Both the position numbers and the translations under genes were made by a program. From Candidatus Zipacnadia bacterium (GTDB lineage Bacteria; Armatimonadota; Zipacnadia; Zipacnadales; Zipacnadaceae), in NCBI GenBank assembly GCA_029820565.1, contig JALGUR010000035.1, positions 1 through 34,198 on the forward strand: a stretch of 34,198 nucleotides of DNA, written 5' to 3'. Each line of letters begins with the position of its first letter. Position 1 is the stretch's first letter. Positions 1 through 8,744 of this stretch are shown piece after piece. The notes beneath the pieces were generated by a model, which saw only the letters and a program-made list of their open reading frames with translations, was not told the origin of the DNA and made no database searches.

Positions 1-114
1 CCCCCCGCGAGATACAGCAATGAATCCTCCCGACATAGCATGCTTAGTCGCCGGGGTTATTGAAGCAACTGCGATTCGCACTATGCTCCGATACTGGAGC
101 AGGGGAGAGGGAGG
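1..114. repeat. Terminal direct repeat showing circular closure
   Basis: These 114 bases are identical to 34085-34198. A perfect end overlap of about read or k-mer size is the usual signature of a circular molecule linearised by an assembler. No inverted repeats, transposase or terminase accompany it, so true phage terminal redundancy is less likely. The unique circle is 34,084 bp. Confidence 0.93.
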
Positions 115-197
115 AGGTGTACCAAGTATAGTCGACTGCCAAGGTAGGGAGCGGCTCACAGGCCCTAACGACAACCCATTGCGGATGCACCGACCTG

Positions 198-1976
198 CTA
201 GAGGTCCATCGCATAGTATATCTCTCTGGCCAGACCAGGGCATTGCTGATTGAGGTAGTATTTGCTCAAGGATACCTGCGCCTCGAGAAGTGCCTCCATC
301 TCCTGATTCGTTCGGTAGGTAAAGGGATTGAACTGTGCCAGGCGTTCTCGGGTGATGCCAGGCACATGCGTGGGCACCAGTACCTTCTCGCCCCACAGGG
401 GATGAGGAGCATATTCCACCGCACCACGCACCGCCTGAATGAGGAAAAGTTCAGTCTCCTCAATGGCCGGGTCCGTGCCGCCAACCGGTTGCTTTTTGCC
501 GTGTTTTCGCTTGAATATGGCCTTTGGTAGCGAATACTCTTCCCCTTCTAATATTATTGCCCCCGACTCATATTCCGCGCCTATCTTACCAGTGGTGTTT
601 ATCTGATACACTTCAATAGGCGTACCTACCTTCTGGCGCTTTTCCATGAACCCTCGGAGCCGATGAACATGGTCAGCACTGCCCACTCCCATAGTAAAGG
701 GTAGACAGTAACGGCTGGAATATTTAGTTTCGCCCACACCCTTTTGGCTTTGCGCCGGATGGCCTACCGTACGGCCGTCGGCTAGGACCTTTGCCGCAAA
801 GTCAATGTCATTGATTTTCAGCCACGCATAATCGCTGGTATAGCCAGGGCTGATGAACACCATAGCATTGGGCGGAGCAGTAGAATCAACGCTTCCATCA
901 AAATACCCTGTATCCTCAAGTCTCAAAACGGTACGCGCATTCTGATTTAGCCGACCCTGATACTGAAACCGTTTGCCTTCAAAACTCACCTCGCCATCCT
1001 TGTCCCACTCGGTATTCTCGTGCAAGGCATGCGAACTCATCCCTGCCCGGTAAATAGCCTGTTGGTGCCGGCCTACTCCTTCAGTCTTAGTCCATGCTCC
1101 TCGCTCTGGCCCTACCACTTTATCCTCAAACCAGCCCGTGACATCATCGTTCTTAATGGCCTGGTCATAGATGATATCGGACAAATCTATGCCGAATCTG
1201 TCCTTAAATATTGGAGCGGTGTGCTCATTGACTATGTATAGCCCGTGGGTGGACTTGCCGCTGCCGGTCAGCCCCCATACTCCCATTACTACCCGCTTTT
1301 CCGTCCCGTCTGCCATTTTCACCGTAAACTCTCGCAACGCCGCGTGTTCGCCGGTACCACCACATTTATAGCAGTGCAGTATCCAGTGGGACAAGAACGC
1401 CTTTTTGGTCTCACCTTGGTATGAAGTAGCCGTACAGATGGTATAGTTATGGTTAGGGAATCGAATAACTTGTAACATGCTTTCTGGCTTGCCGGGAATT
1501 GGCGGATTTCCCAGATATTGGGGTACAAAAAACAGTTCTGCATCTGGCTCCTCCTCGGGATCCGCTGGGAAACACAACTGTTTCCATCTATAGGCTATAT
1601 CTGGATATTGCGGATCGCAATAAAGCCGGCAGTGCATCTCGGCTATCGAGCCGGGGCTACCCAGATTGGCATCGATTTGAATCAGCGGCCGGCCCTGGAT
1701 ATGCTCTAGTACCCGCAGCATTAAGTGCCGATGGTACGCCTTAAGTTCGTGTTCGCTACCCACTACCTCCGTGTTTGCCTCACTCCTATGCCAAATATTT
1801 GATCCCCAGCCCCAACTTCCATTCTTGTACTGTATTCCATAGCTTTGGGCTCGCCCCGGTAGATCATGCGGGTTATTTTGAATTGCCTTGATGCCCGCCA
1901 TTTCCTTCTGGTGAACTAGATCCCTAAATATTGTGCGAAAACTTTGAATAGTAATCTGTCCAGTGGTTATAGGCAC
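198..1976 (-). CDS. Diverged ATP-type phosphoenolpyruvate carboxykinase-like protein
   Basis: 592 aa. The family makes PEP, ADP and CO2 from oxaloacetate and ATP. The core of the fold is visible: GETKKAF at residues 188-194 matches the conserved lysine region before the P-loop, His211 sits where the family has its Mn-binding histidine, the kinase-1a P-loop GLTGSGKST is at 235-243, an acidic NDDVTGWFED at 276-285 matches kinase-2, and NART follows the EVSFEG stretch. The first 180 residues do not show the usual RSPKD substrate-binding motif, so activity on oxaloacetate is uncertain. It may be a family member with another substrate, or a kinase-only derivative. The start is GTG at 1976, chosen because AAAGGAGGGG lies a few bases upstream. 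It stands alone; the nearest gene on its promoter side is divergent. Confidence 0.8.
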   Translation of the reverse strand: MPITTGQITIQSFRTIFRDLVHQKEMAGIKAIQNNPHDLPGRAQSYGIQYKNGSWGWGSNIWHRSEANTEVVGSEHELKAYHRHLMLRVLEHIQGRPLIQIDANLGSPGSIAEMHCRLYCDPQYPDIAYRWKQLCFPADPEEEPDAELFFVPQYLGNPPIPGKPESMLQVIRFPNHNYTICTATSYQGETKKAFLSHWILHCYKCGGTGEHAALREFTVKMADGTEKRVVMGVWGLTGSGKSTHGLYIVNEHTAPIFKDRFGIDLSDIIYDQAIKNDDVTGWFEDKVVGPERGAWTKTEGVGRHQQAIYRAGMSSHALHENTEWDKDGEVSFEGKRFQYQGRLNQNARTVLRLEDTGYFDGSVDSTAPPNAMVFISPGYTSDYAWLKINDIDFAAKVLADGRTVGHPAQSQKGVGETKYSSRYCLPFTMGVGSADHVHRLRGFMEKRQKVGTPIEVYQINTTGKIGAEYESGAIILEGEEYSLPKAIFKRKHGKKQPVGGTDPAIEETELFLIQAVRGAVEYAPHPLWGEKVLVPTHVPGITRERLAQFNPFTYRTNQEMEALLEAQVSLSKYYLNQQCPGLAREIYYAMDL

Positions 1977-2230
1977 AACTGCCCCTCCTTTAATAGGGCT
2001 TCCCTTCTTCTCATTAATTCATCATAATCAATATATTCTTTCCCAGTCGCGTATGACCTCCCTAATAATCACCTTCTTGTTGGCAGATGCATACACATTT
2101 GCCTTGCGCTCGTCCTTCTCATCTATTTATCTGGCCGTGCTGTATGAATATATCCGGCACGGCGACAAATAATTTCCCGCCGGGTATGATTACAAATTAG
2201 TAAATTGTTACAGAGCTATTGTCAAGGCCC
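1977..2230. other. Gene-free stretch between divergent genes
   Basis: It carries the leader and ribosome-binding site of the PEPCK-like gene. On the minus strand about 30 codons ending near 2019 look protein-like, but they have no start codon and follow a stop, so they are not called. Confidence 0.5.
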
Positions 2231-2259
2231 TTGACTTCAAACTTCAATTATGCTATAGT
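2231..2259 (+). promoter_or_regulatory. Sigma70-type promoter of the PEP-CTERM gene
   Basis: The -35 is TTGACT (2231-2236), then a 17-nt spacer, then -10 TATAGT (2254-2259). A TGC directly before it makes an extended -10. Transcription would start near 2266, about 60 nt before the chosen ATG. Confidence 0.8.
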
Positions 2260-2324
2260 ACAATATGTTGTATAGGGTATGTAGTAGCAATGGCTCCCAA
2301 AGCTATGCACGGGAGAGAGCATTG

Positions 2325-2906
2325 ATGGTGTTAAGAATAACAGTATTCATTTGCCTTCTCGTCCTCGTGACAACTGTAGCTATGGCCGATACTGTTACAT
2401 CCAGCTATGATGCAGTCGCCGAAAAGTGGACTTACGATGTCACCTTTACCAATACTACTCGCTACTTCTTCCGCGTGTACCTTGACCCCAATATGGATAT
2501 TAACTACATAACGAGCATCACCAATGACATGGGTTGGACGAATCCATCTTCGTTGGTCGGCGAAGACTGGGACGATCCCGAAAATGGGACTATAAACCTC
2601 AAATACCTTCAATGGACGCGAAGCGGCAGCGGCCTATCTGGGAAATTCTACTACTCAGATGCTCATGATACCACTGTAAACGACCCTCACATGATGGACC
2701 TGGTTAACCATCCTGGGCCATTACTGTACGATCCGCCCAGCCATAGCGGGGCCCCCTCCACCAAAATGCTCAGCTTTGGAGGCGCGACCTACTTCACACA
2801 GACCAAAGACTATGCAGCCATCACTCCCGAGCCAACCACTCTCACACTCCTGAGCCTTGGCCTGATGGGACTCGCGGGGGTTGCGCGTCGGCGTCGCCAT
2901 ATGTGA
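2325..2906 (+). CDS. PEP-CTERM sorted secreted protein
   Basis: 193 aa. Residues 1-21 form a signal peptide ending in AMA. The body is rich in Thr, Asp and aromatic residues and I do not recognise it. The C-terminus from about residue 168 is a classic PEP-CTERM signal: PEPTT, a hydrophobic helix LTLLSLGLMGLAGVA, then RRRR. In known systems an exosortase (EpsH/XrtA type) recognises this tail and the protein is linked to exopolysaccharide biosynthesis. No exosortase lies on this plasmid, so a chromosomal one would have to process it. The ATG at 2325 is preferred because GGGAGAG at 2311-2317 precedes it by 7 nt; an upstream in-frame ATG at 2265 would coincide with the transcription start and spoil the signal peptide. 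It is monocistronic between a strong promoter and a terminator. Confidence 0.88.
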   Translation: MVLRITVFICLLVLVTTVAMADTVTSSYDAVAEKWTYDVTFTNTTRYFFRVYLDPNMDINYITSITNDMGWTNPSSLVGEDWDDPENGTINLKYLQWTRSGSGLSGKFYYSDAHDTTVNDPHMMDLVNHPGPLLYDPPSHSGAPSTKMLSFGGATYFTQTKDYAAITPEPTTLTLLSLGLMGLAGVARRRRHM

Positions 2907-2939
2907 TTTTCTTCACCCACACATTTAAGTACGCCAAGG

Positions 2940-2966
2940 GCCGGGCTTGAGTCTGCCTGGCTTTTT
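2940..2966 (+). terminator. Rho-independent terminator after the PEP-CTERM gene
   Basis: A 7-bp stem GCCGGGC/GCCTGGC with one G-U pair, an 8-nt loop and a TTTTT tail, 34 nt past the stop codon. Confidence 0.75.
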
Positions 2967-3070
2967 CATAGTAAGTAGTAGCCTATATTCTATAATTTCT
3001 TCAATCTCTAACAATAACCGGTGTAACGTATTAGTATAGTGGGTATAACCCTAAGAAAGGACGATTGCCG

Positions 3071-3787
3071 ATGCTTCGTAGCAATAGCCATAGCCAACTC
3101 GGTTTTACCTTGATTGAGTTGCTCGTAGTTATCGCTATTATTGCCATCCTCGCCGCAATACTTTTCCCCGTGTTCGCTCGCGCCCGTTCCAAGGCGCACC
3201 AGACCAGTTGTCTGTCTGACCTCAAACAGATCGGCACGTCGTTTCATATGTACGCTAGCGAGTGGGATGATATCCTACCCCCCGGCGCTTCCAGTTATTT
3301 TAACTGGTGCTATGGTTGGAACACGCCAGGCGCTCCTGATCCTGCTCTTCTAAAGACCAATATAGCCATAACAGTAGCCGCCTTGCATCCCTATATCAAA
3401 AACTACCAAATATGGTTTTGCGCTGATGATGTTTGGCAGGGGGCGGGTGTTTATCCATTCGGCAGTGATGACCGCGCTATCGCCGGCGAAGTCAGCTATA
3501 GTTTCTGTACTCAGTGGGATACGTGGTGGGTTAACAACCCGTACGAGCAGGACCCGCTCTGCCCAGACTTCACGGCCGCCGCGGATATACTGGGCAAGGC
3601 TCCTAGTAAGCAAGCATTGATGATCGACAATGGATTGCCCGGGAGCGCCTCTAACAACGTCGGCGACTATGGGTTTGCCCACTTTGAGGGCAGTAATGTG
3701 GTCTTCCTAGACGGCCACGCTAAGTATGTTCCTTGGGGCCAATATGGAACACTACACCCACCCCTGGTTCCCTATCAAGGCCCTTAA
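3071..3787 (+). CDS. Type II/IV pseudopilin-like protein with H-X9-DG motif
   Basis: 238 aa. The N-terminus is a class III prepilin signal: a short basic/polar leader, then [19 protein letters not shown] with the cleavage Gly and Glu5, continuing [12 protein letters not shown]. The C-terminus has [12 protein letters not shown], an exact H-X9-DG motif of the prepilin processing-associated family that is abundant in Planctomycetota and Armatimonadota; the FARAR style of N-terminus points to the latter. A prepilin peptidase would cleave it, but none is encoded here. Its role is unknown; members are usually expanded surface or secretion-associated minor pilins. The ATG at 3071 is chosen because AGAAAGGA ends 9 nt before it; a TTG at 3065 is too close to that site. 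TATAAT (2991) and TATAGT (3035) upstream are possible -10 boxes without clear -35 partners. Confidence 0.87.
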   Translation: MLRSNSHSQLGFTLIELLVVIAIIAILAAILFPVFARARSKAHQTSCLSDLKQIGTSFHMYASEWDDILPPGASSYFNWCYGWNTPGAPDPALLKTNIAITVAALHPYIKNYQIWFCADDVWQGAGVYPFGSDDRAIAGEVSYSFCTQWDTWWVNNPYEQDPLCPDFTAAADILGKAPSKQALMIDNGLPGSASNNVGDYGFAHFEGSNVVFLDGHAKYVPWGQYGTLHPPLVPYQGP

Positions 3788-4207
3788 TCCTGGCGTGCTG
3801 CGCCATTAGGTTTTATAGACACGCAAGGTTAGTTGCTGGTAAGACCATTTATTCCTGCCAGTATCGCTCGTTTCTGAGATTAGTTGGGCTTATGGCGGTC
3901 GCCCCACTAACCCCGCCCATCAACGTATTTATACAGAGTAGGTACTGGCACCACTTCACCTTCGCCGCTGAGCTCATACCTCAATACTCCCTCAAGGACC
4001 ATCTCCTAACTCATGCAATCACGACCTGTGACCCAAGTAATTGCCGACTAATCACTTAAAAAATACCGTCTCTACCCCTTGGCAACTCCCTACTATCTAC
4101 CGTCCTTTGAGTCAAGTAATACCGACTAACGACCCCAGTCACTGCCCAACTCTCCCCGCCCTGCCGCCTGTCTGGAGTGCGGGATATATGTAATGACTTG
4201 TTTATAT
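3788..4207. other. Gene-free stretch before the exopolysaccharide operon
   Basis: No convincing gene. Short open frames exist but lack a ribosome-binding site and protein-like composition. TGTAAT (4189-4194) and ATTACA (4206-4211) form a loose inverted repeat just before the regulatory region described next. Confidence 0.5.
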
Positions 4208-4290
4208 TACAACAACAAGCGCCCTCCATTTCCCAGTCACATGGTACAAGGAGCTATTCATTAACTTGTACATAAGTGTTGTTGTATAAT
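4208..4290 (+). promoter_or_regulatory. Promoter region with nested inverted repeats upstream of the exporter operon
   Basis: A candidate promoter is TTAACT (4261-4266), an 18-nt spacer and a perfect TATAAT (4285-4290). Two inverted repeats surround it: TACAACAACA (4208-4217) with TGTTGTTGTA (4277-4286), whose second arm enters the -10 box, and GTACAAG (4244-4250) with CTTGTAC (4265-4271), which covers the end of the -35. The geometry suggests control by dimeric repressors or looping. The transcript would have a leader of about 150 nt. Confidence 0.5.
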
Positions 4291-4448
4291 TCTACTCTAT
4301 AGTAAAATGAAGTCTAAGACCACCTGACTATAACTCATCACATAAACTGTTCCCGAGCGCTATAAAGGAGAAATACTTTATCGTAACGAAATATCAAAAA
4401 TAGCTTTATTCCAATGTCCATCAACACTGAATGATAGCGGTGTGACCA

Positions 4449-7205
4449 ATGCTTTCACTCCGGCATCCCCCTATAGTCATCCTTCTGTTATTGCTACATA
4501 CCCCGGGCTTACTTACTGCTCAAAGGATAGTTCCAGGTGGCAGTGTGCGGGATATAGGTTCAGTCGACCTGGAAGCCTCTCCAGAAATACAGAAACCGCC
4601 CGCACTGGCCACCGATGAGGTTAATCACTATGCCCCTAAGGATTCAACCGCTCCAGCGCGACCAGATGTCTCAGATAAACCGCTAAATAATGACGATCGC
4701 AAAGCGCTAACTGAGGATACAGCCCAATCGCGCAGTATAGCACAACGATTTGCACAACTACCTAGGTTTGGCCGCCGCGTCTTCCATAAGTATGCAGACT
4801 TGGCGGCGACAACCCCTACGGGACAAGAAGCAATAGATACACCACCCACTCCGCCTGGGTATTTACTAGGGACAGGGGACATACTATCTGTGCGCTGTTG
4901 GCATGACACCCGAGAGCATGTCAGCCAGGATGTCACAGTGAATAACAATGGCGCCGTGTACCTACCGTTTTTGGGAGATATAATAGTTGCCGGGCGAACC
5001 CTCAGCGAGGCGACGAAGTTGATTACCGGAGAATATAGGAGGATATATAGGCAGGCCCGCGTCGCCGTGACACTAACCAGACTACGCAGCGTCGAGATAT
5101 ATGTCACCGGTGAAGTAGAATGGCCGGGCAGATATACACTCCCCGGCAGTGCCACGGTGTTTACGCTGCTCTATGTTGCTGGAGGACCTTCTGAGATTGG
5201 TTCTCTCCGCCGGGTGCAGATACTCAAACATACCAGCGGCGCCCGGCGGAGTATAGACCTATATGATTACTTGTTGGGTGAGCGCTACCTAAGCAATATA
5301 AACATAGAAACAGGAGACACTCTATTTGTACCAGCGGTTCGATCAGAAGTTGCTATTACTGGAGAGGTGTTGCGGCCAGCACGCTATGAGTTACTCGCTC
5401 ATGAGACACTAAGCGACCTTCTGCGGATGGCTGGAGGACTTAACCCGACTGCGGATGCAGCGGTGGTCCAGATCTGGCGCAATACCCCGCAAGGCCCACA
5501 ATTGCTATCTGCCAATATCAGCGAAACGGGCCAGAGCCCAAGTACAATATATCTTTCCGGCGGTGACCTGGTGGAAGCATTGCAATCGCCACAAGCGCCG
5601 GTGAATACAGTAGAAGTAAGCGGTGCAGTCAAACGGGCCGGTGTGTACGCCTGCGAGGACGGCGATCGCATAAGTGATCTGCTGAAAGAGGCTGGGGGCT
5701 TGAGTCAGACAGCGCATACTAATCGTGGCAAACTACTGCGCCAAGACGACCAACTTCACTACCAAGTTAGCTACTTCCAAGTGGACCGAGCCATTGCCAA
5801 AGACGAGGAAGAGGACTTGGTAGTTCAGCCGCACGACAAAATAATAATCTATTCACAGAGCGAAGTAGAAGCTCCAGCCCAAGTGGTGATCCGGGGACCA
5901 GTAGTACGTCCTGGCTGCTATGAATGGGCCAGTGGCATGAAAGTTAGCGACCTCCTACTGCAGGCGGGCGGGCTATTGCCTGAAGCCTATGGATTGCAAG
6001 CCAGAGCTTTGCGCCGAGGAGCAACTAACAGACAGTATATAGTGCCTGTTGCGTTAAGCGATGCGATGCAAGAAGATTCAGAATCAGATATAACGCTGCA
6101 CCAGGGGGATATATTAGAAATTTTTGTGGCTGACGCAGTAACCGCGCCCAGTCAGGTGCGCATTTCTGGATTTGTTAACAATCCAGGAACCTATAGGCGC
6201 TACGAAGAGATGTGTGTCAGTGACCTGATCCTGGCTGCGGGGGGCGTGGCTCCAGGTGCCGGGCCTTCTCTGCAGTGTGTTAGTGGCCACACGGAAGGGG
6301 AGGTTAGAACAACACAGCTCCGCCTGCAAACACAACCGGATAGCACCCACTTTTCTGTGGTCCCTGATTTGCTTCTCCACGACGATGACCATATAGCAGT
6401 TCAGGGGTCTGGTCAGTTCGTTAGACATCCGCCGGTGGTAATTGTCGAGGGAGAAGTGAAGAATCCTGGCGCCTATCCGATCCCAAGGCGCGACGCATCG
6501 CTGTGGGCACTACTTCAGAAGACCGAAGGGCTACTGGAGACCGCCAACCCCCGTGGCATTATTGTGTATCGCTCGCGGGATAAATTCTTTCCTGTGAGCC
6601 AAGAGTACAGCGCGAGCGCACAAATACAGCAAGTACTACGCACGTTTAACCGCGAGCGCCGGGAGCAAATACTGGAAAAAGATAAGCGTACCGGTGTAGT
6701 AGAAACCCGGATAAGTAGAGCACTGACAAACATATTTTCGGTTGAGGGCGGAGCAACCGTAGTGATCCCACCCCGGTTGCTGAACGAGAGCATATGGGCT
6801 GAGGCCATACCGATTGATGGCAAATTACTCGTTGAATCCCATGGTAGAGAAGGGGATATAGCGCTAATGGATGGTGACTGTATAGTGGTTCCTCGGCCCA
6901 GCCACACGGTGGGAGTGGTAGGGGCGGTGGTTCGCTCAGGAGCAATACCCTATGAAGGTCCACATTCACCGCTTAAGTATGTGGAACTATCTGGCGGTGT
7001 TGCTGAGGATGCTAATCTCGCCCGGATGGTTGTCATCCGGGCAAACACGCGCGTAGTTCCAGCAGACACGGTTAGCGAGGTGTATCCAGGCGACGTCATC
7101 GTTATCCCCTCTGATTTTGTGATTCGAACAGTGCAATCAGGCACTGGATATGAGCGACTGTTACGGTCTTTGGCAGGACTTGTGACTGCACTGCTAATCT
7201 TCTAA
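4449..7205 (+). CDS. SLBB-repeat polysaccharide export protein (Wza-like)
   Basis: 918 aa, far longer than Wza (about 380 aa). The signal peptide is at residues 1-24 (hydrophobic VILLLLLHTPGLLTA). A proline-rich linker follows, then a Poly_export domain at about 137-210 beginning PPGYLLGTGDILSV. Seven SLBB repeats follow, recognisable by the recurring (I/V)xGxVxxPGxY...DLLxxAGG pattern, the first at about 216-265. The last 17 residues are hydrophobic. The family forms the outer-membrane or periplasmic channel for capsule and exopolysaccharide. It is first in an operon with the Wzz-like and Wzy-like genes. There is no lipobox cysteine, unlike classical Wza. The ribosome-binding site at the ATG is weak. 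It is colinear with the HEAT-SLBB protein at 16407-19316. Confidence 0.9.
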   Translation: MLSLRHPPIVILLLLLHTPGLLTAQRIVPGGSVRDIGSVDLEASPEIQKPPALATDEVNHYAPKDSTAPARPDVSDKPLNNDDRKALTEDTAQSRSIAQRFAQLPRFGRRVFHKYADLAATTPTGQEAIDTPPTPPGYLLGTGDILSVRCWHDTREHVSQDVTVNNNGAVYLPFLGDIIVAGRTLSEATKLITGEYRRIYRQARVAVTLTRLRSVEIYVTGEVEWPGRYTLPGSATVFTLLYVAGGPSEIGSLRRVQILKHTSGARRSIDLYDYLLGERYLSNINIETGDTLFVPAVRSEVAITGEVLRPARYELLAHETLSDLLRMAGGLNPTADAAVVQIWRNTPQGPQLLSANISETGQSPSTIYLSGGDLVEALQSPQAPVNTVEVSGAVKRAGVYACEDGDRISDLLKEAGGLSQTAHTNRGKLLRQDDQLHYQVSYFQVDRAIAKDEEEDLVVQPHDKIIIYSQSEVEAPAQVVIRGPVVRPGCYEWASGMKVSDLLLQAGGLLPEAYGLQARALRRGATNRQYIVPVALSDAMQEDSESDITLHQGDILEIFVADAVTAPSQVRISGFVNNPGTYRRYEEMCVSDLILAAGGVAPGAGPSLQCVSGHTEGEVRTTQLRLQTQPDSTHFSVVPDLLLHDDDHIAVQGSGQFVRHPPVVIVEGEVKNPGAYPIPRRDASLWALLQKTEGLLETANPRGIIVYRSRDKFFPVSQEYSASAQIQQVLRTFNRERREQILEKDKRTGVVETRISRALTNIFSVEGGATVVIPPRLLNESIWAEAIPIDGKLLVESHGREGDIALMDGDCIVVPRPSHTVGVVGAVVRSGAIPYEGPHSPLKYVELSGGVAEDANLARMVVIRANTRVVPADTVSEVYPGDVIVIPSDFVIRTVQSGTGYERLLRSLAGLVTALLIF

Positions 7206-7272
7206 TGACAAAATGGCAAGGCTATTAGATTTATGGAGCATTTGCCAGGTAAGTCTGTGCATAGTTGTACTG

Positions 7273-8733
7273 ATGAATAGCTCTATACGAGACAATGAGA
7301 TCACCATAATACAATACATCCGCCACGTTCTTTTGCATTGGCGCGTGATAGGAACTATAAGCGTAGCGGCGGCAGTAGTAGCAGGGCTGTGCGGTGTTAT
7401 GGTGACGGGCCAAGTATATACCGCCCGAAGCAGCCTCATAGCCACAGGAGAGCTGACCGCGGCTGGAGAGCTTGAAGGATTATTTCAGGAGTTGAACATA
7501 GAACGGGGCTGGACTGTGATCAAACCTGAGGTTGAGTTGTGCAAGGCAATACTGAGTAGCCGTACGGTGGGGGAGAGGCTGGTCAAAGAATACGACCTTC
7601 AGGGTATATTGGGAGTGGATAGTGGAGAGCGCGCCATAGAAGCATTGGCGGAGCGAACCAACATTGAGGTGCAAAAACCCAACGTGGTGGAGATCACGGT
7701 AAAGTTATCTGGGCACCCCAAAATGTTCGCCAGAGGAGGGAGGAACGACGGAGTCCGGCAACTGGCCGCCACTTTAGCCAATGGTTATATTGATGCTCTG
7801 CAAGGCAAATTAGGGAGCCTTCACTTGTCAGCTGCGAAACGCAAGCGGGTCTTCCTTGAGGACAAAGTAGCCGAAAGCCGCGTTCAACTTGGAAATGCAG
7901 AGCAAGCACTGCAAACCTGGGAAAGCGAGAACAGGCTGATTAACGCAGACGAAGCTGGCAAGTTGGCCACTCAAAGCATAGTCAACCTCCAACAACAGCA
8001 GGAGCAAGCTGAGTTGGAATTGCGAACAGTACGCCACGAGATTGCAAAAGCGGAGCAGTTGCTTGCTCAGCAGCCGCAGATGCAGATTACCTCTCGGGAG
8101 CAGGAGGCCAACCCCTTAATACTTGACTTACGCCGACAGTTGGTGCAACTACAGGCAGACCTATCTGTAGCAACAGAAATAAAGGGCGAGACTAAATTTC
8201 ATCCAGAAGTCGAGGATATCCAGCATCAAATCCGGACGACCAGGCAAGCATTAGCTGAGCAACTGCGGCAGCAGATGCTGATAGCTCGACAGGTGGAAAG
8301 CCACAATCCAGCGGTTGATAAGATATTGGAGAAGTTGTTACCCTTACAGATAAGAAAAGAAGCGGTCGCAGCCAAGATAGCAGGGCTCAAACGGGTTATT
8401 GACGAGACCGAAAAAGACATGATGGGGCTGTCAGTCCAAGCCATGGAATACGGACGGTTGCTACGCGAGGTTAAGGTCAGAGAAGCAATGTATGAGGCGA
8501 TAACCAAAGAATATGAGAAATCTCGGATTGCCGAGGAGGGCGATGAGCCTCGCGTGCACATACTGGATACGGCAGTAGCGCCAGAAGGCGCAAGCACGCC
8601 CCGGGTGGGCATTAATATCCTATTGGCAGCGTTTGTGGGAATGGTAGTAGGTGTTTTGTGGGCAATGAGTCAGCCATTACCAGACAACCATGAATTAGAC
8701 AGCAATGTATCTCAGCCAGCGGGGAACAATTAG
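7273..8733 (+). CDS. Wzz/GumC-like polysaccharide chain-length determinant
   Basis: 486 aa. A cytoplasmic N-terminus (NEITIIQYIRHVLLHWRVI), TM1 at about 25-44, a long periplasmic region with heptad-rich coiled coil (QQQQEQAELELRTV and later), and TM2 at about 443-465 after the PxxP-like 'APEGASTPRVG'. This is the PCP (polysaccharide co-polymerase) layout, where the protein sets polymer length and contacts the exporter. There is no C-terminal tyrosine-kinase domain; the tail is 21 residues, so any kinase or phosphatase would be elsewhere. The start is uncertain. An in-frame ATG at 7213, 7 nt after the preceding stop, would add a hydrophobic 20-residue extension. I prefer 7273 because it gives the family's standard N-terminus. 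Neither start has a clear Shine-Dalgarno sequence, so coupling to the upstream gene is likely. Confidence 0.88.
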   Translation: MNSSIRDNEITIIQYIRHVLLHWRVIGTISVAAAVVAGLCGVMVTGQVYTARSSLIATGELTAAGELEGLFQELNIERGWTVIKPEVELCKAILSSRTVGERLVKEYDLQGILGVDSGERAIEALAERTNIEVQKPNVVEITVKLSGHPKMFARGGRNDGVRQLAATLANGYIDALQGKLGSLHLSAAKRKRVFLEDKVAESRVQLGNAEQALQTWESENRLINADEAGKLATQSIVNLQQQQEQAELELRTVRHEIAKAEQLLAQQPQMQITSREQEANPLILDLRRQLVQLQADLSVATEIKGETKFHPEVEDIQHQIRTTRQALAEQLRQQMLIARQVESHNPAVDKILEKLLPLQIRKEAVAAKIAGLKRVIDETEKDMMGLSVQAMEYGRLLREVKVREAMYEAITKEYEKSRIAEEGDEPRVHILDTAVAPEGASTPRVGINILLAAFVGMVVGVLWAMSQPLPDNHELDSNVSQPAGNN

Positions 8734-8744
8734 ACTAAACATTG

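Noticed and set aside
20-253. Open frame of 77 codons across the circle start
   Set aside because: No ribosome-binding site, low-complexity composition, overlaps the 3' end of the PEPCK-like gene, no recognisable motif.
2019-2120. Minus-strand stretch of about 30 protein-like codons (EKDERKANVYASANKK...) upstream of the PEPCK-like gene
   Set aside because: No usable start codon, a stop directly before it, too short; may be a remnant, but I cannot support a gene.
3733-4059. Open frame of 108 codons after the pseudopilin
   Set aside because: Starts inside the pseudopilin gene, lacks a ribosome-binding site and has no domain-like features.
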